Source: Luteolibacter algae
Lineage (GTDB): Bacteria; Verrucomicrobiota; Verrucomicrobiia; Verrucomicrobiales; Akkermansiaceae
DNA length: 64,000 bases
Reading direction: 5' to 3'
Assembly: GCF_042683045.1 (NCBI RefSeq)
Contig: NZ_JBHUIT010000002.1
Coordinates: forward strand, 680,545 to 744,544
Positions 35,685 to 45,351 of this stretch are shown here, in pieces. Each line of letters begins with the position of its first letter. Positions within the stretch are counted from its first letter, which is position 1. Under the pieces are notes generated by a model. The model was not told the origin of the DNA, ran no database searches, and saw nothing but the letters and a program-made list of their open reading frames with translations. Both the position numbers and the translations under genes were made by a program.

Positions 35685-36779
35685 ATGTCGAAAATAACGA
35701 TTTTATCGGGCGATGGGATTGGCCCGGAAGTGATGGAGCAGGCGCTGCGCGTGCTTGATGCGGTGGAGAAGAAGTTTGATTTTAAAGTCGAGCGTTCGGA
35801 GCATCTAGTGGGGGGCGCGGCGATTGATGCCACAGGCCACCCATTGCCACCAGAAACTGTGGCTGCCAGTGAGGCCGCGGACGCAATTTTATTCGGATCC
35901 GTAGGCGGCCCGAAATGGGAGAGCCTGCCTCCGGAAATACAGCCAGAGCGTGGAGCCTTGCTTCCCCTGCGCAAACACTTCGGCTTGTTTGCCAATCTCC
36001 GGCCCGGAGTTTGCCTTCCAGCCCTGACCGATGCTTCGCCCGTAAAACAAGAACTCATCGCCGATGGTTTTGATGTGCTCTGCGTTCGCGAGCTTACCGG
36101 TGGGGTCTACTTCGGCTCACCAAAAGGCAGGCATGAGGAAAATGGCGAGCCTGTTGCGCTCGACACAATGATTTATAAGAAAAGTGAGATCGAGCGTATC
36201 GCGCGAATCGCTTTCACCGCAGCCATGGGACGTAAGAAGCAACTGCTGTCCGTGGATAAGGCCAACGTGCTCGCCTCTTCCGTATTGTGGCGTGAGACAG
36301 TGATCGAGATCGCCAAAGAGTTTCCAGAGGTCGAGCTCTCCCATATGTATGTGGATAATGCGGCAATGCAGCTCATCCGTCGTCCGGGATCCTTCGATGT
36401 GCTGGTTACCGAAAACCTTTTCGGTGATATTCTCTCCGATGAAATGGCGATGATTTCAGGTTCATTGGGCATGCTCCCATCCGCTTCCCTGGGGCAGCAG
36501 AAGGACGATGGGCTCTACTTCGGTCTCTATGAGCCATCCGGTGGTTCCGCTCCGGACATCGCCGGACAAGGTATTGCCAACCCGATTGCGCAGATCCTTT
36601 CCCTCGGGATGTTACTTCGTTTTTCCCTTGGGAAAACCGAGGCTGCGGATGCTGTGGAAGCTGCAGTGGCAAAAGCGATTGCCGACGGTTTTCGCACCGG
36701 CGATATTGCGACCGGTAAGGCCGGGGAGCAAAAAGTCGGCACCGCGGAAATGGGAGATGCCATCCTCGCAAGACTGTGA
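35685..36779 (+). CDS. leuB: 3-isopropylmalate dehydrogenase
   Basis: 364 residues. ILSGDGIGPEVMEQALRVL at the N-terminus, the substrate/NAD region VRELTGGVYFG and DNLFGDILSDE-like ENLFGDILSDEMAMISGSLGMLPSA are family signatures. It oxidatively decarboxylates 3-isopropylmalate in leucine synthesis. Other leu genes are not in the window. Its stop overlaps a GTG start of the next gene (GTGA, 36776-36779). Confidence 0.96.
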   Translation: MSKITILSGDGIGPEVMEQALRVLDAVEKKFDFKVERSEHLVGGAAIDATGHPLPPETVAASEAADAILFGSVGGPKWESLPPEIQPERGALLPLRKHFGLFANLRPGVCLPALTDASPVKQELIADGFDVLCVRELTGGVYFGSPKGRHEENGEPVALDTMIYKKSEIERIARIAFTAAMGRKKQLLSVDKANVLASSVLWRETVIEIAKEFPEVELSHMYVDNAAMQLIRRPGSFDVLVTENLFGDILSDEMAMISGSLGMLPSASLGQQKDDGLYFGLYEPSGGSAPDIAGQGIANPIAQILSLGMLLRFSLGKTEAADAVEAAVAKAIADGFRTGDIATGKAGEQKVGTAEMGDAILARL

Positions 36780-38155
36780 TCACACGCCAGTCCATCGCTC
36801 TCGGAGTTGCGCTTCTGGCTTTGTCCGGTTGCTCTCTGCAATCACCGGTGGACGATCTGGCGATCCGCACGCCTGGCAGCTGGTCGGAGGCGTCCAAAGG
36901 CAACGAAGGAAAAATCTCGACCGGCTGGCTTTCGAACTTTGATGATCCCGGCTTGAAGCGCAGCGTGAACAACGCGCTGCAGCATAACCGCTCTCTCAAA
37001 GCCGCCGCCGCCCGTTTGCGTGAGGCAAAGGAAACCACGATCATCGCCCGTGCCAACCAGCTGCCGCAGATCAATACCAGTGGACGGGGAAATTTGAGTG
37101 ACAGTTCTGCGGACAGCCGCAGCCAGAGCTATGGGCTCAATCTCGCCGCATCCTGGGAGCCGGATCTGTGGGGGCGTTTGCGGGATCTGACCGCGGCGGC
37201 AGAGGCAGATGAGCGAGCCGCAATCGAGGATTTCCGCGGGGCTCGACTGTCGATTGCCAGCAATGCGGCAAAAGCATATACCAATTTGGTTTCGGCTGAG
37301 CAGGAGGTAGATCTGGCACGTTTCACCTTGGAATCTTTCCAGAAAAATCTGCGGATTATCGAGCGGAACTACCGCGCCACCGGTGAAGGTGCGCTGGATA
37401 TCCAGTTTGCCCGCACCAACGTCTCATCCGCACAGCGTTCGCTGGAGGCCCGTCAGCTGGATCGCGGCGATGCGGCACGCACTCTGGAGGTGCTGGAAGG
37501 GAAATATCCCACAGGAACATCCCGTGCAGCCAGTGATTTACCGAATCTTCCCCGCTCGATTCCTGCCGGAATCCCGGCCGATCTGGTGGAGCGTAGGGCT
37601 GATCTGTCCGCGGCGCGCGCACGCCTGTTTGCGTCTGCGAAACGTGCTGACGCAGCCCGCAAAAACCTTCTTCCGAATTTCTCCCTTACTGGCTCCAGCG
37701 GCAATACCGGGGCACGTTTTGGAGATTTGTTGAATGTTGATTTTCTCATCAGCACGATCGCGGCCCGCGTGGACCAGGTGATTTTCGATGGTGGTGCTCT
37801 AGAGGCTCAAGCGCGCGGTGCGCTGGCCCGCAATGATCGACAGGTCAACGACTATGCCCAGCTTGCTTTGGTCGCTTTCCGTGAGGTGGAGGCGACATTG
37901 GCGGCTGACCGCTCCCTTGCGAAACAAGAAAAATTTCTACGCTCGGAGGTTGCTCAGGCAAGCCTTGCCGAAAAGCAGGCGGAGCGCGATTACGCGGAGG
38001 GGATCAATCCGAATATTCTCTCGGTTCTGGAAGCCCAACGCCGGGCGAACAATGCGCGTGCCGCTATTATCAGGCTCCGTAATCAGCGCCTGCAAAATCG
38101 CTTTGATCTATATCTCGCACTCGGTGGCGATTTTTCGACCGAGCCGAGCAAGTAA
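36776..38155 (+). CDS. Outer-membrane efflux lipoprotein (TolC/OprM/NodT family)
   Basis: 459 residues. A lipoprotein signal (SIALGVALLALSGC) with lipidation cysteine near residue 19, then two outer-membrane-factor repeats: paired long helices with beta-barrel segments, including YGLNLAASWEPDLWGRLRD and the second-half counterpart FLISTIAARVDQVIFDGGAL. These trimers form the outer-membrane exit duct for RND or ABC exporters. The usual adaptor and pump genes are absent, so it is an orphan duct coupled to leuB by a four-base overlap. Confidence 0.9.
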   Translation: MITRQSIALGVALLALSGCSLQSPVDDLAIRTPGSWSEASKGNEGKISTGWLSNFDDPGLKRSVNNALQHNRSLKAAAARLREAKETTIIARANQLPQINTSGRGNLSDSSADSRSQSYGLNLAASWEPDLWGRLRDLTAAAEADERAAIEDFRGARLSIASNAAKAYTNLVSAEQEVDLARFTLESFQKNLRIIERNYRATGEGALDIQFARTNVSSAQRSLEARQLDRGDAARTLEVLEGKYPTGTSRAASDLPNLPRSIPAGIPADLVERRADLSAARARLFASAKRADAARKNLLPNFSLTGSSGNTGARFGDLLNVDFLISTIAARVDQVIFDGGALEAQARGALARNDRQVNDYAQLALVAFREVEATLAADRSLAKQEKFLRSEVAQASLAEKQAERDYAEGINPNILSVLEAQRRANNARAAIIRLRNQRLQNRFDLYLALGGDFSTEPSK

Positions 38156-38254
38156 GAGGCTCTCAGACGGAATTTTTTCCCTGAGCGCAGTAGTCGTTTG
38201 AGGCGCCGATTACGGCCATTGGTGGAATCTCTGCCTGCCTCTGGAATGGCATAG

Positions 38255-38296
38255 AAAAACCTCCCCCGCGTGCTTTTGATTGGCTGCGGAGGAGGT
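38255..38296 (-). terminator. Probable intrinsic terminator of the NHL-type propeller gene
   Basis: On the minus strand a GC-rich stem (38284-38296 with 38259-38270, one mismatch) is followed by five T's (A at 38255-38259), 31 bases beyond the stop at 38327. Confidence 0.6.
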
Positions 38297-38326
38297 GGAA
38301 GAAAGTAGCTTTGGTCGGGAAGAAAA

Positions 38327-39307
38327 TTATTTTTTCACGTCCCAGCGAAGGATGCGTCCCCACTTATTCCACTCGGTGGTGATCACATCACCATTTGTAT
38401 CAAAGGAGATTCCGTGTGGCGCGGTTGTCAGGCCTTCTTCCCATTTTTCGGGAGCGGTTCTATTGGTGTTGATGAGTTTCTTATCATCGTTTTTGCCAAG
38501 CTCGCTGACGATTTCACCCTCTTTGTCGAGGACTGTCACGCGGCCGGCGATTTCAGCGACACAGACGAGATCTCCATGGAAGTCAACCGCACTGGGACGG
38601 CGGAGATTCGTGGCAAAATCACCGATGACTTCCCCATCGAGTGAAAGGTGGACCAAGCGCCCATTGACGCGATCGCATACCAGCAGGCGGGCTGGCTCAA
38701 AACGTGGATCGATGGCGAATTTGTGGGCGTTGGCAAATTTCCATGGCTTCATCTTTCCGCCGATGCGTCTTTTATAATTTCCAGCTTTGTCAAAGATGAA
38801 GATCTTGTCTGAAGAGTAGCCATCGATGATGTAGATGTCCCCGTTGGGGGCAACATCGATATGGGTGAGCGCGAATTTGGTTTTGCCGTCCTTGCCTTTG
38901 GCTCCTTCCTCCGCCGGGAGCGCGGAAAGGGGAATCTCCATGACGATTTCCCCCGTGGTGGTGAGTTTCAGAGCGGCAGTCTTGGAATCTCCCAGGCAGG
39001 AAGCGTAGATGAAATCCTTGCCATCTTCCCGGACGATGGTGAAGCCGTGGTGATTGTTGCGAGAGTTTGGAAGATTTCTCAGATACTTGCCATCGGCGGT
39101 GTAGATCTGGATGCCATGTTTTTTACCGCCGGCAACGGAAACGTAGATCAAGCCATTGGAATCGACATCGATTTCGCCGTGCGAATCACCAATGTGCTCA
39201 AGGCCTTCCGGCATCGTGGGGAAATCTTTTTTAAAGTCATATTCATGGGCCGATGCCGAGCCGATGAACGCTGATGCGATGAATAAAGATAGGAGGGTTG
39301 GTTTCAT
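38327..39307 (-). CDS. Secreted NHL/six-bladed beta-propeller protein
   Basis: 326 residues: a signal peptide (LLSLFIASAFIGSASA, cleavage near residue 20) and repeated propeller blades such as GEIDVDSNGLIYVSVAG, ALTHIDVAPNGDIYIIDGYSSDKIFIFDKAGNY and PSAVDFHGDLVCVAEIAGRVTVLDKEGEIV. The blade pattern resembles the NHL family and peptidylglycine amidating-lyase-like propellers common in Planctomycetes and Verrucomicrobia. Probably periplasmic or extracellular; ligand or enzymatic role unknown. A terminator follows it. Confidence 0.8.
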   Translation of the reverse strand: MKPTLLSLFIASAFIGSASAHEYDFKKDFPTMPEGLEHIGDSHGEIDVDSNGLIYVSVAGGKKHGIQIYTADGKYLRNLPNSRNNHHGFTIVREDGKDFIYASCLGDSKTAALKLTTTGEIVMEIPLSALPAEEGAKGKDGKTKFALTHIDVAPNGDIYIIDGYSSDKIFIFDKAGNYKRRIGGKMKPWKFANAHKFAIDPRFEPARLLVCDRVNGRLVHLSLDGEVIGDFATNLRRPSAVDFHGDLVCVAEIAGRVTVLDKEGEIVSELGKNDDKKLINTNRTAPEKWEEGLTTAPHGISFDTNGDVITTEWNKWGRILRWDVKK

Positions 39308-39337
39308 AGAGTGGGAAAATGAATGTGAAGTGACCGC

Positions 39338-39766
39338 TCAAGCGCAGGCGGGGCAGGTCCCGAAAAACTCAAGCTCATGATACAGGCCTTTGTAGCCGGT
39401 TTTTTCACGAATCTCATCTTCCAGTTCGTGAACGGGGCAGGGTGCGCTGACGGCATCGATTTTACCACATTCTGTGCAGATCAGGTAGTCACTGTGCTTT
39501 CCTGGCTGTAAAAGCGTGAAATAGGCTGCCCGCTCATGCAGACCCAGGCGACGCAGGATGCCGTGCTCCGTCAAGCGCTGGAGCAGCCGGTAGACCGTGG
39601 CTTTGTCGCATTGGTCGGACAGTCGCTCGGAGGCGGCCAGCTCGGCGAGGGTCATAGGTCGATTGGCCTCGATCAGTGTGGAGATGAGTTCCTTGAGTGC
39701 CTTGGTGCGGCGGAGGCCCAGATCGCTGCAGCGAGTGAGGGTTTCTTGATGAAGGTTTTGGGACAT
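39338..39766 (-). CDS. Fur-family transcriptional regulator
   Basis: 142 residues: winged helix (about 20-75, with KATVYRLLQRLTEHGIL) and a metal-binding dimerisation domain. The structural zinc cysteines are C97-x2-C100 (CTEC) and C138-x2-C141 (CPAC). The usual HHHDH metal motif is reduced to KHSDYLIC, so metal specificity (iron, zinc or peroxide sensing) cannot be assigned; a Zur-like role is plausible. It ends the ruvB transcript, 3 bases after the ruvB stop. Confidence 0.88.
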   Translation of the reverse strand: MSQNLHQETLTRCSDLGLRRTKALKELISTLIEANRPMTLAELAASERLSDQCDKATVYRLLQRLTEHGILRRLGLHERAAYFTLLQPGKHSDYLICTECGKIDAVSAPCPVHELEDEIREKTGYKGLYHELEFFGTCPACA

Positions 39767-39769
39767 TGC

Positions 39770-40801
39770 TTAAAAGAGTTTCGGCTGGGAGTCTTCCTGT
39801 TTCAAGGGTGGAGCCGGGGCTCCGATTTTTTTATAGGCTGCGGGAAGTGCGATTCGGCCGCGCGGGGTGCGCTGGACAAAGCCTTGCATGATCAGGAACG
39901 GTTCGTGGACTTCCTCCAACGTAGCGGCATCTTCGCCAACGGCAACTGCCAAGGAGTTCAAGCCGACAGGGCCGCCATTGAACTTGTAGATCATGGCCTC
40001 CAGCAAACGCTTGTCCATTTCATCGAGGCCGTCGGAATCGATCTCGATCATGGCGAGTGCTGAGGCGGCGTTCTCCTGGTCAATAATACCCGCGCCGCGG
40101 ACTTGGGCGAAATCACGAACCCAGCGGAGCAATGCGTTCGCGACGCGCGGGGTGCCCCGCGAGCGAGCGGCTACTTCTAAGGCACCGGGACGATGAATTT
40201 CGACATCCAGGAGGCCGGCTGAGCGTTCGATGATGTCTGCAAGTTCTTCGCGGGTGTAATAATCGAGCCGGTTGATGAGGCCGAAGCGGGAGCGGAGAGG
40301 CGCGGTGAGCATACCCGAGCGGGTGGTTGCTCCGACGAGAGAGAAGCGAGGTAGATTGATTTGGATCGAGCGTGCTGAGGGGCCGGAATCGATGATGATA
40401 TCCAGGCGGTAATCCTCCATCGCCGGATAGAGATATTCCTCAATCGCCGGATGGAGGCGATGGATTTCATCGATAAAAAGGATGTCTCCTTTTTGAATGT
40501 TCGTGAGAATGCCGGCAAGATCGCCTGCCTTTTCGATCTGCGGACCGGAAGTGGTGTGCATCTGGGTCCCTGCGGCACTGGCGATAAGATTTGCGAGAGT
40601 GGTTTTTCCCAGGCCCGGAGGGCCGGAGAGGAGGACATGGTCCAGGACATCGCCACGCCGCTTCGCCGCTTCCAGCATCAACAGGACGCGGTCTTTTACC
40701 TTTTCTTGTCCGATAAATTCTGAAAAAGCGGGTGGACGCAGGGAAACATCGAAGGGAGTGGGTGGTGTTTCCGTGGTTTGTTGATAGAAGTTCTCAGGCA
40801 T
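39770..40801 (-). CDS. ruvB: Holliday junction branch migration helicase RuvB
   Basis: 343 residues. Walker A GPPGLGKT (60-67), Walker B DILFIDEIHRL, sensor 1 GATTRSGMLTAPLRSRFG, and the C-terminal winged helix with RTPRGR. Hexameric RuvB rings drive branch migration of Holliday junctions with RuvA. ruvA and ruvC are not adjacent. Together with the Fur-type gene it forms a two-gene unit divergent from the coiled-coil membrane protein. Confidence 0.97.
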   Translation of the reverse strand: MPENFYQQTTETPPTPFDVSLRPPAFSEFIGQEKVKDRVLLMLEAAKRRGDVLDHVLLSGPPGLGKTTLANLIASAAGTQMHTTSGPQIEKAGDLAGILTNIQKGDILFIDEIHRLHPAIEEYLYPAMEDYRLDIIIDSGPSARSIQINLPRFSLVGATTRSGMLTAPLRSRFGLINRLDYYTREELADIIERSAGLLDVEIHRPGALEVAARSRGTPRVANALLRWVRDFAQVRGAGIIDQENAASALAMIEIDSDGLDEMDKRLLEAMIYKFNGGPVGLNSLAVAVGEDAATLEEVHEPFLIMQGFVQRTPRGRIALPAAYKKIGAPAPPLKQEDSQPKLF

Positions 40802-40907
40802 TGGAAGCTGCGGAGATGTTCATCTGAATGAGAGTCGAGGAAAAGCCCCGAATGTTAAGCTGCGAAAATGATAAGACATGTGGTAAATTTCCGTTTAACT
40901 AGACCTG

Positions 40908-43900
40908 ATGGGTGCCGCCAAAGAAATCGAAGCTAAACTGACCGAATTACGGAGAGGGATCCGCCGGGTGCAGTTGGTGCGCGGGGCATTGGTTCTGGCG
41001 ACGGTTTTAGCCGGAGGATTATTGGCGATTATGGCCGTTGATTATCTTTTTGCGCCGCTTGGGAAGCTGGTGCGGGGAGTTTTGTTTGGGTGCTGGCTGG
41101 CGAGCCTTTTTTGGGCGCTGAAGAAGGGCTTCAGCCCCTTGTTTCGTAAGATCAGCCTGGTCCAGATAGCCCGCTGGATCGAGGTGCGACACCCCGAGAT
41201 GGAAGAAAGGATCAGCACCGCAATCGAGCTGTCGAAGCGGGAGCATTCACATTCCGCCGGGCTGATTGAAGCGCTCGACGTCGCGGCCCGGCAAGATGCT
41301 GCCGGCCTCAGTGCGAGCGGGGAAATCAAGTCCGCTGGCACCTCCCGGAAATGGCTTGGACCTGCCATCGTTTCGGGCGGCCTGATGCTTTTGCTCATAT
41401 TGGCGTGGCCCAGGCAATCAGGAAGACTGTTGCTCCGTGTCGTGATGCCATTCTCTGAAACGGGTAATGCCGGAGCGGGGGATTTTCTAATCGAGCCCGG
41501 CGAAATCGAGCTCCTGGAAGGCCGTGCGGTGGAAATCAATATCCGGCATGCCGGGGTGGAGAACGACGTGGAATTATGGATCCAGCCCAAGGGTAAAAAA
41601 GCATTTCCACAGACTCTGCGCGGAAGCAAAGGGGAGTTTCACTACGTGCTGGATCCTGTCCGGGAGTCTTTCCGTTACTATGCCCGTTCCGGTAAGTCCC
41701 AGAGCGATGTTTATCAGGTCTCCGTTGTCCCGATACCGGAGATCTCGAATCCCCAGGTGGTGTATGATTTCCGCAGCTACACGGGTTTGCCAAGATTTAC
41801 AGGTCCGCTGGGTGATGGTGTGAATGTTCTGGAGGGGACACGGGTTACCTGGTCCGGGGTGTCCAGCTCGCATTTGGAATCCGCTCGACTGATGATCGGA
41901 GGGAAATCCGTGGCGGAAGGGGATCTGGAAACGACCGCCACGGGCACACGGATAAAGTTTTCCTGGGAAGCCGGGCGGGACATCTCAGGCACTGCAGTCG
42001 TAATGGCCGGGCATCGTCTGGGGAAGGGACTGGAGCTGATGAAGTTCCCTGTGGCCGTAATCGAGGACAGGGAGCCCGTGATTGATCTCCATACCCCAAG
42101 TCCCGAGGTGGTAACGGTGAAGTATGATCAGCGGGTGGAGCTGAAATACGATGTGGTTGAAGATTTCGGCGTCGCGAAGCTGCAAATGGAAATCGATGCC
42201 GGAGGGGACCGGCGGATGAGTTTGCCCAGGGAGCTGCCCAGGCACCGCGCGGGAAGTCAGCCCGGGAGGTTCGACGGTGAGAGCGTGGTGACAGTGGCGG
42301 ATATTTTGGAGATTTTTCCGGGAGTGAAATCCGTGAGGTTACGTTTGATCGTGAGGGATAACCGTCCGTTTGAAGTATCCAGAGGGCCGGGAAGCGATGA
42401 ATCACGATGGATTTCATTGAATTTCGATAACCGTGCGGAATCGCTCGCCCGGCAGGAGCTGCGGATTGAGCATGAGGGTGCCCGAAGACAGATTGAGGAG
42501 GCCTTGCGTGCTGCGCGGGAGGCAAAAAATCAGCTGACTTCCTTGGAAAAGGCAGTCGAAAAAGCCGAATTGAGTCAGGCGGAAGCGCAGCGGTTGGCAC
42601 ATGCGAAGAAGACTTTGATAGACACCAATGAAAGCTTGCTGGAGCTTGCGGAGAGAATGGTGGAATCAATTCATGCCAAAAAGGCGGAGAAGGTGGAATC
42701 GGCCGCCGATAAATTGTACAACGCAGCTTTTACCGCGGAAAACGCCGTGCGTAAGTCTCAAGAAAACCGAAGAAAGGCGATGCAACAGGCACGCGAAACT
42801 GCCGAGGCGGCGGTCCGGGATCTTGAGCAGATACGGGATGAGATAAACCGGGATCAACAGCGGATCGAGGATCTGGCAAAAGTCCAGGAGATGGCCCAAG
42901 CACAAGAGGAACTTGCTCGCCAAGCGGAGGAAAGCTTGAGACTGCCGTTGTCCGAAGAACAGCTGGCGGAGTGGCGTGAGCAGCAAAAAAAGCTGGAGCA
43001 ACAACTTGCCATACAGATGAAGAACCGCCCCGAAGCTCTGGCGGAAGCACTATCGGAACAGGCTGAGAGAGCCACCGATTTGATGAAAAAGGCAGGGGCT
43101 CTTGCCGACTATCAAGCGATCCTGAAGGATCAGGCCGCAGCGGAATCGGGCAATGAAAAAGCAGCAGAGCCTCTGGCTGATTTTTTGCAGGCTGTGCTCG
43201 TGGCGGAGCAAAAGCACATTTTTGATGAAGTCCGCATGCAGTTGGACAAAGCCTTGCAACGCTCCTCCAGTATTGCCGATACCCTGCCTCTGGCGGCCGC
43301 GGCGGCTGATGGGACCCTGCAGCAAATAGCGGAGCAGGATTCCCCGGCTGCCTTGGAATATGCCATGGAAGCGAAGCGTGTCTTGGCCGGGACTGCCGCA
43401 GCCAGCGCTGAAATCGATCGGGAAAATGCGGAAGTCGGTTTCCTTGGTGCCCAAGTCCGGAAGGCGGAGCTGGAGTTTCTTGCAGAGCGGCAGGCAGCAG
43501 TTGCCAAGGTCCTGGAGGAGATGGCCGGCGGTGATCCTGGCGAGGCATTGAAGGCTGTCCAATCCATGCAGGCAGTGAAAACGGAGGAGCTAGCCGCGGC
43601 TTTGGACTCTGTCCCGATGATGGACTCGTCCGGGGAGATGATGAAGGCGATCAAAAATTCCGGGCAAGGTGCCAGATTGGCCGGAGAAGCTTCAAAACTA
43701 GCTGAGGGTGACAACCAGAAAATGGCCTCGGCACGCCACGGGCAGGCCAGCCAACATTTGCGCGAGACGGTCAAAAATTTGGAAAAAGCCGCCCGGAATT
43801 TAGCGGATGCCTCTCAGAAAGCGGCTGCCCGTGGGGAGAACCCACAGCAGGCACCACTTTCACCGGAGGAAATGGCGAAAGCTGCGGAGCAGGCTGCTCA

Positions 43901-44267
43901 GGCAGCGGCAAACCAGCAGCAGGCCATGGCTGCAGAAGCCGCGGCACAAGCAGCCGGGAGTCTTACCCGGGCGGCTGAGGATGCACGGGCTGAAATGAGT
44001 GGCCGGGCAAGCTCCGGATATGCGAGGGAAGCGCAGGATGCACTGCGGGATACTCCCGGCGCAATTCCGGGAGGCATGGGAAGCAGAGAAGAAACCGCCA
44101 GTCCCGGAATTCCTCCACAAATGGAAAGGCTCGGCATTTCTTCCGATGATTGGGTGAAAATCCGTGCAACCCTGTCCTCCGACCGTAGTGGTGGGGGAGT
44201 TGATGGAGTGCCGGCGGAATACAGGGCGCTGGTGAGGGACTATTTTGAATCCATGTCTAAAAAATGA
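40908..44267 (+). CDS. Large coiled-coil membrane protein of unknown function (DUF4175-like organisation)
   Basis: 1,119 residues. Two hydrophobic helices near the N-terminus (about 25-47 and 55-72), a third at about 149-168, a beta-rich middle (about 190-500) containing Ig-like stretches such as EIELLEGRAVEINIRHAG, then about 500 residues of long Ala/Glu/Gln-rich helices (RRQIEEALRAAREAKNQLTSLEKAVEKA onward) predicted to be coiled coil. The layout resembles DUF4175-type proteins found beside MoxR/vWA genes; those are absent here. It overlaps the next gene by four bases, linking it to the secreted toroid protein. Confidence 0.75.
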   Translation: MGAAKEIEAKLTELRRGIRRVQLVRGALVLATVLAGGLLAIMAVDYLFAPLGKLVRGVLFGCWLASLFWALKKGFSPLFRKISLVQIARWIEVRHPEMEERISTAIELSKREHSHSAGLIEALDVAARQDAAGLSASGEIKSAGTSRKWLGPAIVSGGLMLLLILAWPRQSGRLLLRVVMPFSETGNAGAGDFLIEPGEIELLEGRAVEINIRHAGVENDVELWIQPKGKKAFPQTLRGSKGEFHYVLDPVRESFRYYARSGKSQSDVYQVSVVPIPEISNPQVVYDFRSYTGLPRFTGPLGDGVNVLEGTRVTWSGVSSSHLESARLMIGGKSVAEGDLETTATGTRIKFSWEAGRDISGTAVVMAGHRLGKGLELMKFPVAVIEDREPVIDLHTPSPEVVTVKYDQRVELKYDVVEDFGVAKLQMEIDAGGDRRMSLPRELPRHRAGSQPGRFDGESVVTVADILEIFPGVKSVRLRLIVRDNRPFEVSRGPGSDESRWISLNFDNRAESLARQELRIEHEGARRQIEEALRAAREAKNQLTSLEKAVEKAELSQAEAQRLAHAKKTLIDTNESLLELAERMVESIHAKKAEKVESAADKLYNAAFTAENAVRKSQENRRKAMQQARETAEAAVRDLEQIRDEINRDQQRIEDLAKVQEMAQAQEELARQAEESLRLPLSEEQLAEWREQQKKLEQQLAIQMKNRPEALAEALSEQAERATDLMKKAGALADYQAILKDQAAAESGNEKAAEPLADFLQAVLVAEQKHIFDEVRMQLDKALQRSSSIADTLPLAAAAADGTLQQIAEQDSPAALEYAMEAKRVLAGTAAASAEIDRENAEVGFLGAQVRKAELEFLAERQAAVAKVLEEMAGGDPGEALKAVQSMQAVKTEELAAALDSVPMMDSSGEMMKAIKNSGQGARLAGEASKLAEGDNQKMASARHGQASQHLRETVKNLEKAARNLADASQKAAARGENPQQAPLSPEEMAKAAEQAAQAAANQQQAMAAEAAAQAAGSLTRAAEDARAEMSGRASSGYAREAQDALRDTPGAIPGGMGSREETASPGIPPQMERLGISSDDWVKIRATLSSDRSGGGVDGVPAEYRALVRDYFESMSKK

Positions 44268-45319
44268 TTTCCGGGATGAAATGTTTCCTTGCTGCCTGCC
44301 TATTTCTGATTTGCCCCATTTCTCATGCCGGAGAGATGGATCCGATTTTCACGGAGTGGAAAAGACAGGTGGATCCGGCGATCGAGTCCGCTCTGGATTA
44401 CCTGGCGTGTTCCCAGAAAGAAGACGGATCGTTTCCCTCGAACTTTGGTGATTCCACAGGAATTCCCGCGCTTGTCGGGATGGCTTTTCTCTCCAAAGGG
44501 CATTTACCGACCGATCCCACCTATGGAGCCACGATCAACCGTTGTCTGGATTTTATTCTGGCAAACCAGAAGCCGGACGGGGTGCTCCACAAGGGCCATG
44601 CGGGTAGTGGGCCGATGTATGCCCATAATATCGCCACATTGTTTCTGTCGGAGGCCAGTGGCCAGGTGGATCCGCTGAGGCAGGAACGTATCGATGATGT
44701 TTTGCCGCGTGCTCTCAAGTTGATCCTTGAGGCCCAAGCCGTCAAAAAGGATGAGAACAACCGCGGCGGCTGGCGTTATCATCCGAATTCCAGGGACAGC
44801 GATACTTCCTGCTCGGGCTGGGCGTTGATGGCACTTAGATCGGCGAAGCTGAACGGAGCGGCAGTTCCCGATGAGTCCATCCTGGCAGCTTTGAATTACC
44901 TGAAACGGCATCAGAACAAAGATTCGGGAAGTTTCGGCTATACGGATACGACACGAAACGGAAAAACCCTTACGGGCATGGGACTCCTTTGCCTGGAGCT
45001 ATGTGGCGAGCATAATTCTGCGGAGTCTTTCAAAGCCGCCCAATTCGTCATGAGCACGTTCCGCACGCTTCCCGGCACCCAGCATGAGTTCTATGGGAAT
45101 TACTATAATGCCCAGGGAATGTTCCAACTCGGTGGGCGCTACTGGTCTGAATACGCGGAATGGATGTATGAAACCTATCTTCAAAAGCAGGCTGGCGATG
45201 GTTCCTGGGATTCCCGCGATGCCGGGCCGATCTATGGCACGGCGATCATGACACTCGCCTTTACCGTGCCCTACCGGCAGCTACCGATTTACCAACGGGA
45301 TGAAACCGTGGACGAGTGA
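44264..45319 (+). CDS. Secreted squalene-cyclase/prenyltransferase-like alpha-toroid protein
   Basis: 351 residues: signal peptide (CFLAACLFLICPISHAG, cleavage near residue 20) then several toroid repeats, each with the QW-like 'G.W......DT....AL.AL' pattern, for example GGWRYHPNSRDSDTSCSGWALMAL, FGYTDTTRNGKTLTGMGLLCLEL and GSWDSRDAGPIYGTAIMTLAF. The acidic DSDTS segment sits where class II cyclases have DxDD, but a terpene substrate in the periplasm is unlikely. Such proteins are abundant in Planctomycetes and Verrucomicrobia and have no known function. Translationally coupled to the coiled-coil protein. Confidence 0.8.
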   Translation: MISGMKCFLAACLFLICPISHAGEMDPIFTEWKRQVDPAIESALDYLACSQKEDGSFPSNFGDSTGIPALVGMAFLSKGHLPTDPTYGATINRCLDFILANQKPDGVLHKGHAGSGPMYAHNIATLFLSEASGQVDPLRQERIDDVLPRALKLILEAQAVKKDENNRGGWRYHPNSRDSDTSCSGWALMALRSAKLNGAAVPDESILAALNYLKRHQNKDSGSFGYTDTTRNGKTLTGMGLLCLELCGEHNSAESFKAAQFVMSTFRTLPGTQHEFYGNYYNAQGMFQLGGRYWSEYAEWMYETYLQKQAGDGSWDSRDAGPIYGTAIMTLAFTVPYRQLPIYQRDETVDE

Positions 45320-45351
45320 GTCGCCGTTTCCGCCTATTCATAGGGGCTTCA

